Below are positions 31,601-42,788 of a stretch of DNA of 64,000 nucleotides, piece after piece (position 1 is the stretch's first letter; each line of letters starts with the position of its first letter). Both the position numbers and the translations under genes were made by a program. The notes beneath the pieces are model-generated. The model saw only the letters and a program-made list of their open reading frames with translations, was not told the origin of the DNA and searched no databases. The stretch is from contig NC_081336.1 of assembly GCF_022539665.2 (NCBI RefSeq), positions 7,112,278 to 7,176,277 of the forward strand, in the 5' to 3' direction. The stretch is from Daphnia carinata. Taxonomy: Eukaryota > Arthropoda > Branchiopoda > Diplostraca > Daphniidae.

Positions 31601-34600
31601 GCCAACTTTTGTTTTCTTCATTCGTGACTTCATTGGCAATGAACACAAATAACGATACCGCTGTAGAAAACTGGAATGAAATATAGCTCTAGCGTCTTAA
31701 TGCTTCCATAATGTTATTAGTTAGATCTCTTTAATCGCTTTTAGTATGCTAAACTCTCCGCATTCCTTAAGTAATTTGGGGTTCCAGTAGAAAGCAACAA
31801 TTGGAGACAACGGAAATGGAGTTTTGGCCGTTTCCTTCAAGCAGCTAATTACTAAAGCTTTTCTGGTATATTATTTTTCGCCAGGTGGCGTAGGGTTTGC
31901 TTGTTTCTCTAGAAACTACCCGTGACATTTGGCAATGGGATACTAAATGAAGATGTCTTTTCAAGGAACCATTTTCGATCTCGATATCAGAGACCGTTAA
32001 ATTTATTTCATGCAGAGGTTATCTGATGTTGTCCGCTTCAAATTTTGCTGTTGGTTGGTATTTACAATTGAAATCTTCTTACAAAATTATCTTTCTGATC
32101 GGTTTCATCTTTTTAAAAAAATATTTTCGCAAATCGTTCACCACGCGGTTTGTTAAGTAGATGTCACGTAGCGTGTTAAGCTATCCAGGCATTGTACCAT
32201 ACCCACATTGTGCCATACCGTACTTCTTAAGTAAGAGGAGTAGTAACACAGCTGTGACTAGTCACAACTTAATGCAACCTTATTCTGTGAAAGTTTCAAA
32301 GAGGTAACTAAATATTTTTACTTGAATGGTGCATTGGTTTACAATAATTTATTCTTTGTTTAGCAATAACTTGTACCAATTCACAATTTGTGCATTATTT
32401 ATTTGGCAGCATTCTGATTCGGTCTGGAACTGGATTACAGCCATTTTCGTAATCTCAGGTGGATAAATAATTTACTGTCGTATAGTTGTGCTCCAAAGAA
32501 TTTAAAATTTCATGGTGGAAAAATGCTTTTGAGTGTGATTGGCACTCTTGTGTGAATGTTGTTCGTTCACAGGTAATAGCTTGCCATGACCTCGGTGAAA
32601 GTTTTACAAAATATGCCCGAATCAACCATTCAGGCTGTAGTTTGAGACCTGAATCGATTTTCTGTAATTTTTGTTAAATCTAACGTTGGTCTGCAGCATA
32701 AACAACTGGCAGGAACTCTTTGTGTCCTGAAATACTAAAACAAATCCTGAAAATAAGTCCTATCGTTTTATTTGAGCTACAGTTTGAAATGTGTCAATCC
32801 CACGTCAATCGTTATATAGAGTAATTTGCAGTAAATCTGTCCTATCATCCATTTTGGTGGACTAAATTCGGATCTGCAAAATTAAGCAGCTAGTTGCCTT
32901 TCTATCTTAATTCAACCTTTTTCATTTATTAATCCGTTTTTTTTTTCCTTTTTCACTTCTTGTTTGTATGCAATTCGAAGATAAATCGCGCGACACGAAG
33001 ATGAACAAGACGCCAGAAATCAAAAACCAATAACCAAACCACCACGTTGGATTGTTCCTTCATAATGAAAAGTATCCGACATGTACCTCCATCCCTGCCG
33101 TGGTAATTGCATTTACAGAAAACATAGAGATGGTCGATAGTGAATACAGCATTAAACAACATGTAATGAACTAATAAATCTCGCTGACGGTAAACAATTT
33201 GTCCCCGTGTGTTTACTATGTAATATCACACTACATTAGCATTTTACCCTGATTGTTTCCAACAGTTATGGACAACAAACTTTATGAAAGTCCAATTCAG
33301 TTCATATATAAACCCACAAAAAAAAAATGCCACACCAATGAGTCTGCAAGAAAAAGAACCGCAATTTGGGATGGCATTGATGCGTCAGGAGAAAATCCAA
33401 AAAAAAACGCATATTTATCTAATTCTCGTTTTTTTTTATTATGGTAATAAAAGTTATTCATTCCTTCCCGATTTTTATGGAAATTACAAGTCTCTGATTA
33501 GTTTGATAGTGTGCTTTGTAGTTCTGAAGTTTCTTCGTTACTTTCGGCATACTTCCGGAAAATTTGCATAAAAGGAAGTAAGGCATCCCAACTCAAAAAT
33601 CAAGTCGATTGCTCAGAATGAGTGGGTATAAATTTTCGAGAATGCCTATTGTTTAAGATTTTAAAAGAGCCTATTGCTTCGATTGAAAACCCAAAAGATT
33701 GAACGCTACCGTCGTCTGCCATGTCCGCCATTAGTTACGTAGACATGCAAACATTTTTGCTCTGTTGTTTTTTTAAGTTTTTCCCTTGTTTTGCGCCTCT
33801 TCATCAACGAGTAAGTAGCACAAGATCATTATTTTTATCCAGACGTTATTGTTTTTCTTTATTGTTGGAATTAGGAGGGTGGAAGTCTCTTATGTTAAAC
33901 ATCAATGATAAGTTGAACACAGAATGCAGGCAAGTCAAGTCAATAGTCAGCTTTTGCTTTGAACATGCAGTCTTCTTTTTTGCTAAGGTTAAATGTCCCC
34001 AGTCTTCTTCAGAGCATAGCAGGAATATTATTGACAAATTTTATGCTAGAGTATTACTTGACAATGAATGTTTAACATAGAATCGTAAGCAGACTTAAAA
34101 GGACTGGCTGAATTGTTTCAAGCTCAAGCTCACAAGCTGACCTATCGCTGTTTAACATATATGCATTTCTTAGCTATGTCTACAGAACTAAATGGTTTAT
34201 TAACTGTGGTCACTTTTGTATTCAATATTTTGACTTCTGTTGTACTAGATATTCTACATTTCCTTGTTTGAATTTCTTGAATCTTCACTCAACTAACAAA
34301 AGCTTATGGCAAGTGTTTGTGACAAGCTCTTGTTGAAAGGAGGTTGACAATATGGAATGTTTGTTTACCATTTAGGAAAATACTCTTTTGAACGAGTGAC
34401 TGTTTTACAGAAGTAGCATTCCTTGCCTTCAGTCAGTTACATCATTATGGCCCTAGTAATCTTAGGAAACTATGCAAGCTAGTTTGTGTTTTTCACTTGT
34501 GTCACTTTAAAATCCCAGTGAACCAATATCATACTTTGATATCTCTTTTTTTTTATTCTAAAGTTGTTCTTTTATCTGATTCTTAACATCTGTTACACAG
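31601..34600. other. Gene-free AT-rich region
   Basis: Three kilobases with no splice-consistent coding sequence. Open frames of 60-120 codons (32486, 33253, 33721) are rich in Phe/Lys/Ser and look random. Another CTCF-like word, CCAGGTGGCGTAGG, lies at about 31883-31896. A non-coding RNA cannot be excluded. Confidence 0.4.
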
Positions 34601-34621
34601 GTTAGAAAGAGAAAGTCCTCG

Positions 34622-35126
34622 TAGTCGCCTCATCGTCCTGTCGCCTTCTTCGCCTTCGCCAGTGTCTCATCGCTGTCTTCGCCTTAGTTTTTACCATCGT
34701 CTCATCGCCGTCTTCGCCTTCGCCATCGCCCGTCTTCGCCTTCGCCATCGTCATCGCCGTCTTCGCCTTCGCCATCGTCATCGCCGTCTTCGCCTTCGCC
34801 ATCGTCATCGCCGTCTTCGCCTTCGCCATCGTCATCGCCGCCTTCGCCATCCCCATCGTCATCGCCGTCTTCACCTTCGTTATCGCCGTCTTTACCTTCC
34901 TCATTGCCGTCTTTACCAACGTCATCGCCGTCTTTACCTACGTCATCGCCGTCTTCACCTTCGTCATCGTCTTCACCTTCGTCATCGCCATCGTCATCGT
35001 CTCATCGCCGTCTTCACCTTCGTCATCGCCATCGTCATCGTCTCATCGCCGTCCTCGCCATCGCTTCAGCGCTGTCAACGCCTTCGCCTACGCCATCGTC
35101 TCATCGCCGCCTTCGCCTTTCGCCAT
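34622..35126. repeat. 27-bp minisatellite with degenerate flanks
   Basis: A tandem array with a clear 27-nt period in its middle (about 34730-34850), made of GTC, TTC, GCC, ATC and CAT triplets. It decays into 9-, 18- and 21-nt variants on both sides (for example GTCTTTACCTACGTCATC). All frames stay open because every unit is a multiple of 3, so the Arg/His-rich, Ser/Pro-rich and Ala/Lys/Thr-rich 'proteins' are artefacts. It abuts the MITE at 35162. Confidence 0.85.
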
Positions 35127-35161
35127 GGTATTGTTTTGATTTGCATTGTAGTGTGTATCAG

Positions 35162-35519
35162 TTAACCCATTGGCTGCCACCCCGTTTGCGTCCCATTTTT
35201 TTTGTAGCTTTAGGGATCTGTGGCGCTGTTCTGCCTCATGGTTTCTATACCATGGGGTAGGACAGTCGTCAATGCGCCTAAAGGCACAAGGCCTTGTGTC
35301 TTTAGGCGCATAGTAGGCAATGCACCAGTAGGGCCTCTCCTTGTCGGTACAGTGATAGTTTACCTGGGGTGTGCATTCCCAGAAGGGTTTCTATCACTGT
35401 GCCAGCCCGGACTTTGTCTTTGGACAAAGTCCCACTTGGTGGCGATCCTTATGACGCCACGCGTAGTTACTGTAGTTTAAGCAACCTACGGGTTGCAGGC
35501 CTGGCAGCCAATGGGTTAA
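35162..35519. mobile_element. piggyBac-type MITE, TTAA-flanked
   Basis: The two ends are perfect inverted repeats: TTAACCCATTGGCTGCCA at 35162-35179 and its complement at 35502-35519. The outer TTAA on each side matches the target duplication of piggyBac elements, and the terminal CCC/GGG also fits. The 350-nt body has no transposase frame but folds heavily. Internal inverted repeats include GCGCCTAAAGGCAC with its partner, CAGTGATAG with CTATCACTG, and GACTTTGTC with GGACAAAGTC. It is therefore a non-autonomous element. Daphnia is known to host the piggyBac-like Pokey element; a relationship is possible but not shown. Confidence 0.85.
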
Positions 35520-36800
35520 TTTAGTTAAGTGTATGTATGTATGTGTATTTGTATGTATGTATGTATTTGTATATTGTTATATATGTAAAATAGTGGTGGA
35601 ATTGTTGGGTGGAGGAGGGACAATAATACAATTCATTTCAATTTACTTTTTCCTGTGTATTTTATTTAACATTAATTGACTATTCAAATTATAAAAAACT
35701 TGGAATACTCGTTCCACCACCTTATATCACTTAACAAATCAGCTATCGACGAAGACTTTGTTTCAATACATCTTTTCACTATCGGACAAACGTACATACT
35801 TTTTTACTAAAGGAAGAGAAAACAGACTTAAGAATTTTTACATTGAATTTCTCTTTCTTTTTCAATCTACTGTCAAATAGAATTACTAAGCAAAGAGAAA
35901 AAAAAAAACAGCTTTAAGAAGCTGCTGTGCTGAAATTTAACCAACATCGGCTTTAACTTCTGATTCGTTGCAAGGAAGTAATGATTCACCAAACACAAAA
36001 ATCTTACTAAAAAATCTTATATTTTATTTACATTGTAGCAGTAACACAGGCGACATTCCCTTCGGCCACAAAAGGATCTCACAACCAGCACAGCAAACTA
36101 GGTACATCCCGGAGACCTGCAAGTACACTTACAAAATTTGTTTTGTTAACGTTAAATAATAAAACCCTTATCAAGACCTGAAAAAATCATGATAATTTGA
36201 TAGGAATATATTTTGCAAAGTAATACCAATATCTTGGATGAAAACTTTGGTAACATAGTTAGGTGCCTTTTACTTACTATTATGAAATGCTGATATTCAC
36301 ACGAAAATCAAATCATGACTTTTTAAATAATTGTCTAAGTATCATATTATGTTCTCTCATATAAAGCTTTAGCCATAAGCCTACGAACTTTGTAAGAATT
36401 TGCTTTGCTGTGTTAACCTATCATAAGATGGAAAAGGGACTGTACGATAAAACCATACCTCAAAATACTAGAAATGTGAAGAGAACGATGAGAACGTGCA
36501 TTACATCCGTCACCCTCATCTATGCCACGTAAAATAAAACCGCTGACATAACCATAGGTCCTCCTTTAATAATTTAGAATATGTCGGTATTAATGATTCT
36601 TTGACAATAAACTTTTCCAGAATACCTTTAAGAAGTTAGAAATGAAATGCATCATGGAATTTCTAGAACGTAGACGTTGATTTCAACTACCATCCTCCAG
36701 CCCAATGCCACGCGAAATAGAACAGCTAATGTGGCCAAACGATTACGAATCAGATTTCTCCGCTAGATGTCTCAAGAATATTCCAAAATATAAATGCTTA
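35520..36800. other. AT-rich, low complexity
   Basis: TATG/TGTATG microsatellite at about 35529-35576. After that the sequence is AT-rich without recognisable genes. The left arm of the large palindrome starts at about 36801. Confidence 0.4.
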
Positions 36801-39006
36801 TATGGCAATCCGTTTTACATAAAAAAAAAAAAAAATGGCGGAAAAAAAAAAAAAAAATCGCACTTTTTTCTCTTTTTTCTACCCGTAGCCATCTATCAGT
36901 CGGTTTCGTTATTACAGGCATGTAAGCAATTTGAGTTAATTGTATCCCATTAGCAGTTAATTGAGTAGCGTGGCTGGAGAACAACGCGTGGCTGGAGGGA
37001 CAATTGAAAAATGGATAAGATAATAAAACAAAAAAATGGTAAGTATAAACATTATTATATTGGTTTTCAATTATTAATTATTGTTTATTAGATCAAATTA
37101 TGAAGCTGCAGGCCCAGTTATTGGAACAACACAAAATATTAGATAACAAAGCTAAGGATCGTAGGCCTAACACGTAATGATTCTATTTATTTGCTTTTAT
37201 TCATTCGTGTTTTGTAGCTCAAATTTTGAGCCTTCAAGCTTAGCTAGGGGAAAAGAACAAATTGGAACGGAACAGTTTCCAAACAGTTTCCAAACAGTGA
37301 AGGAGGTTTTTCAAAACTCATCTCTAACTGAACGTAAGGATGAGTTGGCATTAGGCGAACACAGCCAGGTACCTAAAGTTTTCAAATAAGAATTCAAAAT
37401 AAGTATAGAATTTTAAAAAACAATTATTTATTGCTTAGCTATTCAGTCCACCACCTGACAGTGTGTTAAATTTAAATTCTGTTAGTGCTGCACTAAAAGA
37501 ATCGTTAGTAATAAGCTCATGCAGTGAAGGAACTGAACAATTGTGGGAACGTATTTGGGCCGAAAATGGGTGTGGTACAGAAACCCAGAAATGGCACAAG
37601 TTCAACATGAAACATGGATTAGGTACTTTTCGGTTTTTTGTCTATCGAAAAAGTATTTTTAATGCTATTATTTTGCATTCACAGATTTTAACGGGGGATC
37701 AAATCAAGTCTGGAAGTGTTACAGGATGGAAGAGTGAGCCTACAGATGAAAAAACACTGAGAGTGCATTACCGTAAGGTGTGAGGTAAATTAAAAGAGTA
37801 ATGCAAATTGCCTAATGAGAAGTACCATCTTGTGTTAATGAATCCAGTACAACAGCAATCCTTTATAGTTCTGTCACAGCTAGAAGCCTCAAATAATCCT
37901 GCTTCTCTTGCTAAAGAACAACTTGTCCTTTACGTTCAGAGTGTTGGGGAAACTGGGTACTTAAATGGCCCTAAAGATGTTTTAATTTTGCTGCTATTGC
38001 AGAGATGAACATCATACATGGACTCTTTAGGTATGAAAGGATTTTTCTTCAAATAATTTTGAATTTATGACGAAGAATTTCTCCTCCTTTTTGCCAACCA
38101 GGTCTTATCTACCAAAAAAAATTTTATCCAATAGGAAAGGATTTTCATGTACTGGGAACACAACTATCAACAATGCAACATTCTACAGGTGCTAGTTTAT
38201 CATTCAAGAGCCTTATACAATGAAGTTAATCTGCAATTTGTATGTCCTTTCCCAAGCTTCCACCAGAAGTTGAATCTATGAGTCATGTAAGTTCCATGAT
38301 CAACAATTGATGTGTTTAACGGTGTTGTTTTTCTTTTCTCAATATAGGTTAATAGTAACATTGGATCTGAAAAGATTCTTGGTTGGGGCAAGACACTGAA
38401 TAAATTGTATTGATTGGATGGATGACATGACATTGCTATACTTAATTCGGATTCCCCAGACGGTATTTGATATTTAAAAAATTGAAGTGCATATCTGGGC
38501 TCCCTTCCTTTCTGAAGCCCCGTTTCCCCTTGACTCATAATAAGCCCGTAGGGGGTCATGCCCCTACTGTACGGTATATATAAAAACAACATATACCGAG
38601 GTTTGGAGGGCTCTGGCCGGAAAGGGGACGTGGGGTGCCGCTTCGTCCGATGATGTGTTCACGGAGGGTGACGTGGCTGCCCACAAATCCGAACTAAAGG
38701 TTAATCGCTCCTGTAAAAATGTTCCAAATCTTCAGCTCTTCTTCCGGCTTCTCTTAGCCAATCACCGGGTAATCTCCCCGGTGGGTCAACAAGGCAGTGT
38801 CTCCCCCTGCCTGGGTTGACGGCAACTTTTGAAAGGGCTATTGTGCCTTTTTAAAGTTGCAAAAATAATTGTAATGTGCAGAGAATTGTCAATAAATTTT
38901 TTTTATAAAATGTTATTGCAAAAATTTTTTCTTTCATTGTCTGTGTTCGCTTTGTTCACACATTGAATTTATCAACTTTTTTTTTTTATTTAGCTTGCTC
39001 AATTCA
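36801..39006 (+). repeat. Left arm of a giant palindrome (about 2.2 kb)
   Basis: The reverse complement of 39623-41686. Matches run from TATGGCAATCCGTTTTACAT at the outer edge to TTTAGCTTGCTCAA at the inner edge, with many long identical blocks (for example 38560-38900). The arm carries a decayed spliced gene. It starts MDKIIKQKN at about 37011 with a GTAAGT donor, continues as the heptad-rich DQIMKLQAQLLEQHK and QILSLQA, then SVLNLNSVSAALKESL, EQLWERIWAENGC and YHLVLMNPVQQQ. Stops and small indels interrupt it. Its 3' part contains strong GC hairpins (38547-38580 and 38764-38781). I do not recognise the element family. Confidence 0.8.
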
Positions 39007-39157
39007 TTTTTAAGGTTTTTGCCACCGTTGTATCGCTTATCTGTTAGTATTCAATTAGTATTTATTACACTTCTTGAATTCATGAACTTAGACAAGGAAC
39101 AACGTGTAATACCTGGATATTTTCTGAAGTAATTTTATACTTGTATATTGTTTTACT

Positions 39158-39226
39158 GGTATGGGAATCGATCCCCAGACATTCGGCGTGCAACGCCGAT
39201 GCTCTAACATTAAGCCACGAGATATA
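39158..39226 (-). repeat. tRNA-like sequence, Ala(TGC)-like, in palindrome spacer
   Basis: On the minus strand it has an A box (TGGCTTAATGTTAGAGCA), a perfect 5-bp anticodon stem TCGGC/GCCGA around loop GTTGCAC, and a B box (GGGATCGATTCCC). The acceptor stem does not pair. It is probably a tRNA-derived repeat or pseudogene rather than a working tRNA. Confidence 0.5.
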
Positions 39227-39327
39227 TCTGTCATATTATATCTATTATCGCATATCATATGTTATAGTCTAGGATGTTTATGTAGTCCTTCACAAATATA
39301 TATTTATCTTTTTATAGCTTTCATAAG

Positions 39328-39400
39328 GTTCATAGCTCTGTGGTAGAGCATTCAGCTGCGGTAACTGTTACCCTGGGTTCAATCCTTAGTAGATGTATAA
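39328..39400 (+). repeat. tRNA-like sequence in palindrome spacer
   Basis: A box TAGCTCTGTGGTAGAGCA and B box GGGTTCAATCC are well preserved. The anticodon arm is imperfect and the acceptor stem does not pair. Confidence 0.45.
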
Positions 39401-39477
39401 AGATCTACGTTTCAATTTTATTCAAAGTGTAAATGCAAGTCCGCAAGTGACTAGAAAAAAGCTAACCTGACATCATA

Positions 39478-39548
39478 TGATTCATGGCTCATTGGTATAG
39501 CATCGGCGCGGTATGCCGAACATCCAGGGTTCGATCCCTGGATAATAA
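39478..39548 (+). repeat. tRNA-like sequence in palindrome spacer
   Basis: A box TGGCTCATTGGTATAGCA, anticodon stem TCGGC/GCCGA around loop GCGGTAT, and a perfect T arm CCAGG-GTTCGAT-CCTGG. The acceptor ends do not pair, so function as a tRNA is unlikely. It is related to the copy at 43344-43410. Confidence 0.5.
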
Positions 39549-39622
39549 TTGAATGCTTACAGATAAACGATAAACCAATGGAAACAATGCTTACCATCAA
39601 AGGTGGCATAAACAATAAAGGT

Positions 39623-41686
39623 GAGTTGAGCAAGCTAAATAAAAAAAAAGTTGATAAATGTAATGTGTGAACACAGACAATGAAAGAAAAAAATTTTGCA
39701 ATAACATTTTATAAAAAAAATTTATTGACAATTCTCTGCACATTACAATTATTTTTGCAACTTTAAAAAGGCACAATAGCCCTTTCAAAAGTTGCCGTCA
39801 ACCCAGGCAGGGGGAGACACTGCCTTGTTGACCCACCGGGGAGATTACCCGGTGATTGGCTAAGAGAAGCCGGAAGAAGAGCTGAAGATTTGGAACATTT
39901 TTACAGGAGCGATTAACCTTTAGTTCGGATTTGTGGGCAGCCACGTCACCCTCCGTGAACACATCATCGGACGAAGCGGCACCCCACGTCCCCTTTCCGG
40001 CCAGAGCCCTCCAAACCTCGGTATATGTTGTTTTTATATATACCGTACAGTAGGGGCATGACCCCCTACGGGCTTATTACGAGTCAAGGGGAAACGGGGC
40101 TACGGAAAGGAAGGGAGCCCAGATATGCACTTCAATTTTTTAAATATCAAATACCGTCTCGGGAATCCAAATTAAGTATAGAAATGTCATGTCATCCATT
40201 CAATCATTACAATTTATTCAGTGTCTTGCCCCAACCAAGAATCTTTTCAGATCCAATGTTACTATTAACCTATGCTGAGAAAAGAAAAACACCATTAAGC
40301 ATCTCAATTGTTGCTCATGTGACTTACATGACTTATAGATTCAATTTCTGGCAGAAGCTTGGGAAAGGCCATACAAATTGCAGATGAAAATCATTGTATA
40401 AGGCTCTTAAATGATAAAATAGCACCCCTAGAATGTTGCATTGTTGATAGTTGTGTTCCCAGTATGCTGAAAATCCTTTCCTATTGGATAAATTTTTTTT
40501 TTTTAGATTAGACATGGTTGGCAAAAAGCAGGAGAAATGCTTTGTCATAAATTCAAAAAAATTTCAAGAAAATTCCTTTCATACCTAAAAAGTCCATGTA
40601 TGATGTTCATCGCTGCAATGCCAACGAAATGAAACATCTTTAGGGCCATTTAAGTACCCAGCTTCACCAACACTGAACGTAAAGGACAAATTGTTCTTTA
40701 GCAAGAGAAGCAGCTCATACCTTAATGGTAATGCACTTTCAGTGTTTTTTAACTGTAGGCTCACTCTTCCATCCTGTAACACTTCCAGATTTTACTTGAT
40801 CCCCCGCTAAAATTCTGTGAATGCAAAATAATAGCATTAAAAATACTTTTTCGATAGACAAAAAACCGAAAAGTACCTAATTCATGTTTTATGTTGAACT
40901 CATGCTATTTTTGGGTTTCCGTACCACACCCATTTTCAGCCCAAATACGGTCCCACAATTGTTCACTTCCTTCACTGCATGGACTTATTACTAACAATTC
41001 TTTTAGTGCAGCACTAACAGTATTTAACTTTAACACACTGTCAGGTGGAAGACTGAATAATTAAACAATAAATAATTGTTTGTTAAAATTCTATACTTAT
41101 TTTGAATTCTTATTTGAAAAGTTTAGGTACCTGACTGTGTTCGCCTAATGCCAATTCATCCTCACGTTCAGTTAGGGAAGAGTTTTGAAAAACCTCCTTC
41201 ACTGTTTGGAAACTGTTCCGTTCCAATTTGTTCTTTTCCCCTAGCTGAGCTTGTAGACTCAAAATTTGAGCTACAAAACACAAATGAATAAAAGCAAATA
41301 AATAGAATCATTACGTATTAGGCCTTACCATCCTTAGCTTTGCTGTTATCTAATATTTTGTGTTGTTCCAATAATTGGGCCTGCAGCTTCATAATTTGAT
41401 CTAATAAACAATCATTAATAATTGAAAACCAATATAATAATGTTTATACTTACCATCCTTTTGTTTTATTATCTTATCCATTTTTCATTTGTTCCTCCAG
41501 CCACGCGTTATTCTCTATCCACGCTAATGAACTAACTGCGAATGGCATCCAATGGACTGAAATTGCCTACGCCAGTAATAACGAGTCTGAGCGGTAGATG
41601 GCTACGTGTCGGAAAAAAAGAAAAAAGTGCGATTTTTTTTTCCGACATTTTTTTTTTTTTTTTTTAATGTAAAACGGATTGCCATA
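39623..41686 (-). repeat. Right arm of the giant palindrome (about 2.1 kb)
   Basis: Inverted copy of 36801-39006, separated from it by a 616-nt spacer. Read on the minus strand it contains the same gene relic, entering with MDKI at about 41482, with exon borders (GT and AG) at matching places; one donor is intact here (GATGGTAAGG, about 41330) where the left arm has a mutated form. The stretch 39735-40100 is almost identical to the left arm, whereas the outer 40.4-41.7 kb shows more substitutions and indels. The arms are therefore either partly gene-converted or of uneven constraint. Confidence 0.8.
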
Positions 41687-41767
41687 ATATTGGCCTTTTT
41701 TTCCTGTTTTACCGCTATCGCCATCTAACGGGCGCGTTTCTAGTAAATTCTCTACATACACTGGCCG

Positions 41768-42116
41768 AAAAAAATTTTTAAGCCCGACTAAATAAGCCTG
41801 ACTAAATAAGCCCGACTTTCTGTTTTTTTACGGTTAATTCAAAAACTAGAAGCCTGGTATAAAAATATACCCCATTTTCGTGATCAGCGATCAATTTCGA
41901 ATCGGAATAATGCGTTTCTAATAAAATCTTGAATTTGAAGGCAAAATTTTAGATTTCGCTTTAAATACATGGTTTCGATGCATAATTGAACGGGCATCAC
42001 GAATATAAGGGTTGTTTTCTCGTGGGACTCATAGTTTTTGAATAAAACGTAAAAAACGGTAAAGATTGGGTTAAAAAAATAAGGCCGGGCTTATATTGTC
42101 GGGCTTAAAATTTTTT
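41768..42116 (+). mobile_element. MITE copy A (AAGCCCGAC terminal repeats)
   Basis: The start AAAATTTTTAAGCCCGACTA and the end GTCGGGCTTAAAATTTTTT are inverted repeats, and ATAAGCC/GGCTTAT extends the pairing inward. There is no coding sequence. The body is about 85-90% like 42437-42788 by eye, in the same orientation. Confidence 0.7.
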
Positions 42117-42436
42117 CCTATTAAAAAACAGTAGCATTAAATCTAGATAACTATAGATGATTCTGATTCAAAATTAACCAAGGAATACGAAAATGGAATT
42201 TGTTTTTACGTAGAGCATATAGTTTTGGAATAATCTAAAATATAAAATTAGTGTGTGCGGATCCATTACTAGCGCGCCAGTACGCTACAGCGCTAGCGTG
42301 ACACATCAAACTTCTTTGATTATTCAAAAACCATAAACTCTACGTAAAAACAAATTTCATTTTCGTAGTCCTCGTTAAATTTTGAATCAGAATCATATAT
42401 AGTTATCTAGATTTAATGATATTATTTTTTAATAGG
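42117..42436. repeat. Inverted-repeat core between two MITE copies
   Basis: Its ends are the complementary words CCTATTAAAAAA and TTTTTTAATAGG. Arms of about 120 nt (42117-42236 and 42317-42436) share blocks such as TTTTTACGTAGAG and GATTCTGATTCAAAATT in inverted orientation, around an 80-nt GC-richer centre. A 22-nt part of the centre (42277-42298) recurs inverted at 42880-42901. It is probably a separate MITE. Confidence 0.65.
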
Positions 42437-42788
42437 AAAAAATTTTAAGCCCGACAAAATAAACACGGCCTTCTGTTTTTTACGGTTAATTCAAAAAGTG
42501 GAAGCCTAATATAAAAATATTCCCCATTTTCGTGATTAGCTATCAATTTCGAATCGGAATAATGTATTTTTAATGAAATCTAGGATTTTACGAAAATTGA
42601 AAAAGTGAGAAGGCCTTCTTACTTCTTCATTTTTGGCCAAATTTCAAATTTGGCTTAAAATACATGATTTCGATGCAGAATGGAATCCTAATCACGAATA
42701 TAAAGTTTATTTTTTAATTGGCCTTATAGTTTTGGAATTAAACAAAAAAGCAGAAGGCCGGGCTTATATTGTCCGGCTTAAAATTTTG
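42437..42788 (+). mobile_element. MITE copy B (AAGCCCGAC terminal repeats)
   Basis: Starts AAAAAATTTTAAGCCCGACA and ends GTCCGGCTTAAAATTTTG. It is collinear with copy A except for an extra piece near 42590-42645 that contains the palindrome GAAGGCCTTC. Non-coding. Confidence 0.7.

Noticed and set aside
33721-34080. 119-codon frame as a gene
   Set aside because: Phe/Cys/Ser-rich, no domain, no splice support and no upstream promoter signal.
34602-35260. Long Arg/His-, Ala/Lys/Thr- and Ser/Pro-rich open frames on both strands
   Set aside because: They are translations of the 27-bp minisatellite, whose unit is a multiple of three; no frame is favoured.
39478-39548. Functional tRNA gene
   Set aside because: The acceptor stem does not pair although the boxes and T arm look good; its relative at 43344 is also degenerate.
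38200-40387. Pair of similar 120-130-codon frames (38592-38200 minus and 40025-40387 plus) as a conserved gene family
   Set aside because: They match only because the palindrome arms are copies of each other; the similarity extends well outside the frames and the spliced relic reads on the other strand.
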